Of a DNA stretch of 11,982 nt, positions 10,399-11,982 are shown in pieces. The notes under the pieces are model-generated. The model was not told the DNA's origin, did no database searches, and saw only the letters and a list, made by a program, of their open reading frames with translations. Within the stretch, counting starts at the first letter, position 1; every line of letters begins with the position of its first letter. The position numbers were made by a program, and so were the translations under genes. Source of the stretch: Sulfurivirga caldicuralii (GTDB taxonomy: Bacteria > Pseudomonadota > Gammaproteobacteria > Thiomicrospirales > Thiomicrospiraceae); contig DQVN01000145.1 in the NCBI GenBank assembly GCA_015661715.1, positions 1 through 11,982 of the forward strand, given 5' to 3'.

Positions 10399-11076
10399 AT
10401 GCACGCAGCGCCAATACTACCCTGGAATCAAATTGACACGGTTTTACTGGACATGGACGGCACCCTGCTGGATCTCTATTTCGACTGGCACTTCTGGTGG
10501 GAATACCTGCCGGCCCAATACGCCAAAGCCCATAATCTTCCCTTGGCGGTGGCGCAACAGCAAGTCCGGGAGGCCATCTCTGCTGAACAGGGCACCTTGA
10601 ACTGGTACTGTACCGATTACTGGTCGGCGCGATTAAATCTGCCCGTCGCGGCCCTGAAGCGAGATCTGCAGCACATGATCCGGCCCCATCCTCAGGTGGA
10701 AGCCTTTCTCAGTCGCCTGCGCCAGTTGGGCAAGATCCTCTATCTGGTCACCAATGCCCATCGCGACAGCCTCAACCTGAAACTGGAAGTGACCGCCATT
10801 GGGCGTTTTTTCGATGCCATTATCAGCGCCCATGACTATGGACTGCCCAAAGAAGATGCCCGCATCTGGGCCGCCATCCGTGCTGAGCATGAGTACAATC
10901 CCCAGCGCACCCTGCTGATCGACGACAATCTTCGCGCCTTGGAAAGTGCACAGGCCTACGGCATTCGGCATCTGCTGGCCGCCAGTCATGTCAGCCCCCA
11001 CATGCCGCCGGTGGAGACAGACCGCTTTCCCACCTTCAGCCACTTCAGTCAAATCATGCCTGACAACACCCCATAA
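10399..11076 (+). CDS. yrfG: HAD-superfamily IMP/GMP 5'-nucleotidase (YrfG type)
   Basis: A cytoplasmic HAD phosphatase; E. coli YrfG dephosphorylates GMP and IMP. Intact at 225 residues. HAD motif I is DMDGTLLD at 18-25 (nucleophile D18, acid/base D20), motif II is LVTNAH at 116-121, the motif III Lys is K151 in GLPKED, and motif IV is LLIDDN at 172-177. The N-terminal WNQIDTVLLDMDGTLLDLYF and the NWYCTDYWS segment (68-76) match YrfG closely, supporting ATG 10399. GGGAG lies 10 bases upstream. The gene is divergent from nudE-cysQ, the arrangement seen in Pseudomonas-type genomes. The last part (codons 191-222) is repeated downstream of the toxin-antitoxin genes, so the present 3' end may have come with an inserted element or be one copy of a duplication. 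Confidence 0.95.
   Translation: MHAAPILPWNQIDTVLLDMDGTLLDLYFDWHFWWEYLPAQYAKAHNLPLAVAQQQVREAISAEQGTLNWYCTDYWSARLNLPVAALKRDLQHMIRPHPQVEAFLSRLRQLGKILYLVTNAHRDSLNLKLEVTAIGRFFDAIISAHDYGLPKEDARIWAAIRAEHEYNPQRTLLIDDNLRALESAQAYGIRHLLAASHVSPHMPPVETDRFPTFSHFSQIMPDNTP
10969..11064 (+). repeat. Direct repeat, left copy (yrfG 3' end)
   Basis: The 96 bases match 11887-11982 at an offset of 918 with a single difference (C at 11025, T at 11943). The match begins exactly at yrfG codon 191 and covers residues H191-D222. The base just left of the match differs, and the match continues to the window edge, so 96 bases is a minimum. The difference is a third-position Arg codon change (CGC/CGT). Confidence 0.97.
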
Positions 11077-11152
11077 ACCTATGCGCATCCTGTCAGATCA
11101 AGGCGTATGGCCTGAATGTACTCAAGCATTAAACAGTGAGCTGAAAACAGTC

Positions 11153-11179
11153 TTGTACATTTGATATATTTATTATAAT
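11153..11179 (+). promoter_or_regulatory. Promoter of the toxin-antitoxin operon
   Basis: A perfect TATAAT at 11174-11179 lies in a markedly AT-rich stretch unlike the GC-rich surroundings. The best -35 is TTGTAC at 11153-11158, with a short 15-base spacer. The predicted start would be near 11186, leaving a short leader with AGAGG at 11195-11199, five bases before the toxin ATG. Confidence 0.65.
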
Positions 11180-11195
11180 TAGCATAACAAATACA
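11154..11195. promoter_or_regulatory. Candidate operator: imperfect inverted repeat around the -10
   Basis: The left arm TGTACATTTG (11154-11163) and the right arm CAAATACA (11188-11195) are inverted copies with a 2-base difference in length, flanking the TATAAT box. A smaller inverted repeat, TTAT/ATAA (11173-11176 and 11184-11187), lies inside. Antitoxins with a helix-turn-helix usually repress their own operon by binding such sites, so this is a plausible autoregulatory site. AT-rich DNA makes short palindromes common, hence the caution. Confidence 0.35.
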
Positions 11196-11204
11196 GAGGC
11201 TGGC

Positions 11205-11462
11205 ATGCGGGTCGAGTGGACGACAAGGTCCTTGAAGCAGATGAAGAAGCTGAAAGACCAGCAGATCATCAGGCGTCTTTACCAGAAAGGGGAAACGCTG
11301 AAAAACTTTCCCAATGTACCGGGCGTGAAGGCCTTGATTAACCACCCGTACCCTTATCGCCTGCGTGTCGGAGATTACAGGCTGTTTTTCAGTATTAAAG
11401 ATGACAAACTTGAGATCATCCAGATCGAGGAGGTGAAAAAACGCGATGAGCGCACATATTGA
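11205..11462 (+). CDS. Type II toxin, RelE/ParE superfamily
   Basis: An 85-residue basic protein of the RelE/ParE fold. In the RelE branch these act as ribosome-dependent mRNA endonucleases; in the ParE branch they poison gyrase. Which applies is not certain. The signature is the central basic strand PYRLRVGDYRLFFSI (about 49-63) followed by IEEVKKRDERTY at the C-terminus, where the R and Y match the RelE catalytic tail. The N-terminus MRVEWTTRSLKQMKKL is the usual first strand and helix. The start is supported by AGAGG five bases upstream. It is the first gene of the operon and overlaps the antitoxin by 17 bases. This toxin-first order resembles HigBA systems. It looks intact. Confidence 0.88.
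   Translation: MRVEWTTRSLKQMKKLKDQQIIRRLYQKGETLKNFPNVPGVKALINHPYPYRLRVGDYRLFFSIKDDKLEIIQIEEVKKRDERTY
11429..11436 (+). promoter_or_regulatory. Strong ribosome binding site of the antitoxin, inside the toxin gene
   Basis: GGAGGTGA is fully complementary to the 3' end of 16S rRNA and lies nine bases before the antitoxin ATG at 11446. The toxin has only AGAGG. This would favour antitoxin synthesis over toxin from the same mRNA, as a toxin-first operon requires. Confidence 0.7.
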
Positions 11463-11805
11463 TTTTCAGGTTATTGAGCATCATGGCAAGCCTGCCTTTG
11501 TAGTGATCCCGTATGAAGAATTCCAACAGTTGGAAATCACCCGTAAGCCGGTGGCAGAGGGTAATGTGCCTCATGAGGTGGTAGGTGCCCACCTAATGGA
11601 TGGAGAGCCGCTGGTCAAGGCGTGGCGCAAATACCTGGGCCTGACCCAGCAGGCGCTGGCTGAACGTGCTGGCATGCCACAAAGCGCCCTGGCTCGCATT
11701 GAGTCGGGCCGACATAAACCCCGCCTGGACACACTTAGGAAACTGGCCCGCGCCATGAACCTGACGCTGGAGCAGTTGGAACCGGAGCTGACAGCGGATG
11801 ACTAA
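11446..11805 (+). CDS. XRE-family antitoxin with an N-terminal Phd-like segment
   Basis: A 119-residue partner of the toxin. The C-terminal half (about 55-112) is a Cro/CI-type helix-turn-helix: KAWRKYLGLTQQALAERAG, then MPQSALARIESGRH and LRKLARAMNLTLEQL, the standard XRE pattern. It should bind the operon promoter. The N-terminal part (HIDFQVIEHHGKPAFVVIPYEEFQQLE, residues 4-30) resembles the strand-and-helix start of Phd/YefM antitoxins, where it would dimerise or contact the toxin. It is joined through a Pro/Gly/Glu-containing linker at about 33-55. The start is fixed by GGAGGTGA at 11429-11436. It is translationally coupled to the toxin. The gene appears complete and is followed by about 80 non-coding bases before the repeat. 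Confidence 0.88.
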   Translation: MSAHIDFQVIEHHGKPAFVVIPYEEFQQLEITRKPVAEGNVPHEVVGAHLMDGEPLVKAWRKYLGLTQQALAERAGMPQSALARIESGRHKPRLDTLRKLARAMNLTLEQLEPELTADD

Positions 11806-11860
11806 CCAAAACTGACGCCATGCAACAGTCAACTATTCCCAGAGTGGAAAATAGGGACAG

Positions 11861-11886
11861 ACCCACCTAATGCATTTTTCATGGGT
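11861..11886. repeat. Short inverted repeat ending exactly at the right repeat boundary
   Basis: ACCCA (11861-11865) and TGGGT (11882-11886) could pair around a 16-base loop. Base 11887, the next one, is the first base of the duplicated yrfG segment. Just left of it is AATAGGGACAGACCCAC (11850-11866), a string that I recall from short dispersed repeats in proteobacterial genomes, some near REP-associated transposases. That recollection is unverified. The stem is too short and lacks a T tract, so it is not called a terminator. Confidence 0.4.
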
Positions 11887-11982
11887 CATCTGCTGGCCGC
11901 CAGTCATGTCAGCCCCCACATGCCGCCGGTGGAGACAGACCGTTTTCCCACCTTCAGCCACTTCAGTCAAATCATGCCTGAC
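11881..11982 (+). pseudogene. Duplicated 3' fragment of yrfG, partial at right edge
   Basis: This encodes a second copy of YrfG residues 191-222 (HLLAASHVSPHMPPVETDRF and onward), identical in protein to the first. It lacks all HAD catalytic motifs, so it cannot be an enzyme. An ATG at 11881 followed by a Gly codon is in frame with the fragment, so a short peptide could be made if transcribed. No good ribosome site precedes it. The fragment continues past the window. Confidence 0.8.
11887..11982 (+). repeat. Direct repeat, right copy (truncated by window edge)
   Basis: Second copy of 10969-11064, with T at 11943 in place of C. The two copies bracket 822 bases that hold the complete toxin-antitoxin operon and its promoter. 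The match is still perfect at the last base of the window, so the true right end is unknown. Confidence 0.97.

Noticed and set aside
10433..10438. Perfect TTGACA inside the start of yrfG as a -35 element
   Set aside because: It lies inside the coding sequence with no -10 hexamer at the right distance, and encodes conserved YrfG residues (ID at the QIDTVLLD segment).
11205..11805. Degraded or split toxin-antitoxin system
   Set aside because: Both frames are intact, overlap normally, and have ribosome sites and a promoter.
11850..11886. Terminator after the antitoxin
   Set aside because: The stem is only five pairs with a 16-base loop and no T run follows.

Overview
The window looks like a chromosomal segment of a gammaproteobacterium. 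This rests on gene order and protein similarity. An arginyl-tRNA synthetase gene is followed by a membrane-anchored SPOR protein, as in Pseudomonas-type genomes. A cysQ-nudE pair is divergent from a yrfG-type HAD nucleotidase. FieF and YihY read like gammaproteobacterial family members. The genus cannot be fixed from sequence alone. I see no rRNA, tRNA, CRISPR array or insertion sequence.

Layout. (1) 1-2316, minus strand: argS, then 6 bases later a SPOR-domain gene that runs off the left edge. (2) 2317-3636, minus strand: a YihY/BrkB-family membrane protein followed by a small unrecognised gene, ended by a strong hairpin terminator at 2372-2395. (3) 3655-9084, plus strand: a tightly packed unit of fieF (metal cation exporter), a fused ATP-dependent 5-oxoprolinase/hydantoinase that starts inside the fieF stop codon, and a secreted, probably outer-membrane beta-barrel protein that overlaps the oxoprolinase end. 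(4) 9020-10383, minus strand: nudE then cysQ with overlapping ends, both hydrolysing small nucleotide metabolites. cysQ converges on and overlaps the barrel gene by 65 bases. (5) 10399-11076, plus strand: yrfG, a HAD-type IMP/GMP nucleotidase. (6) 11077-11982: a RelE/ParE-like toxin and an XRE-type antitoxin with their own AT-rich promoter. A near-perfect second copy of the 3' end of yrfG follows and continues to the window edge.

The most interesting structure is region 6. A 96-base stretch of yrfG (10969-11064) is repeated at 11887-11982 with one synonymous difference, so the toxin-antitoxin module sits between two in-frame copies of the end of a housekeeping gene. This is what integration into, or duplication of, a gene 3' end would leave. 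Recombination between the copies would remove the module and could restore yrfG cleanly. The second copy begins directly after a short inverted repeat and picks up an in-frame ATG.

Other points worth attention are altered ligands in the cytoplasmic metal site of FieF, the fieF/oxoprolinase translational overlap, -10-like hexamers only 6-7 bases before three start codons (possible leaderless mRNAs), and a 20-residue tail on the barrel protein encoded entirely by antisense sequence of cysQ.
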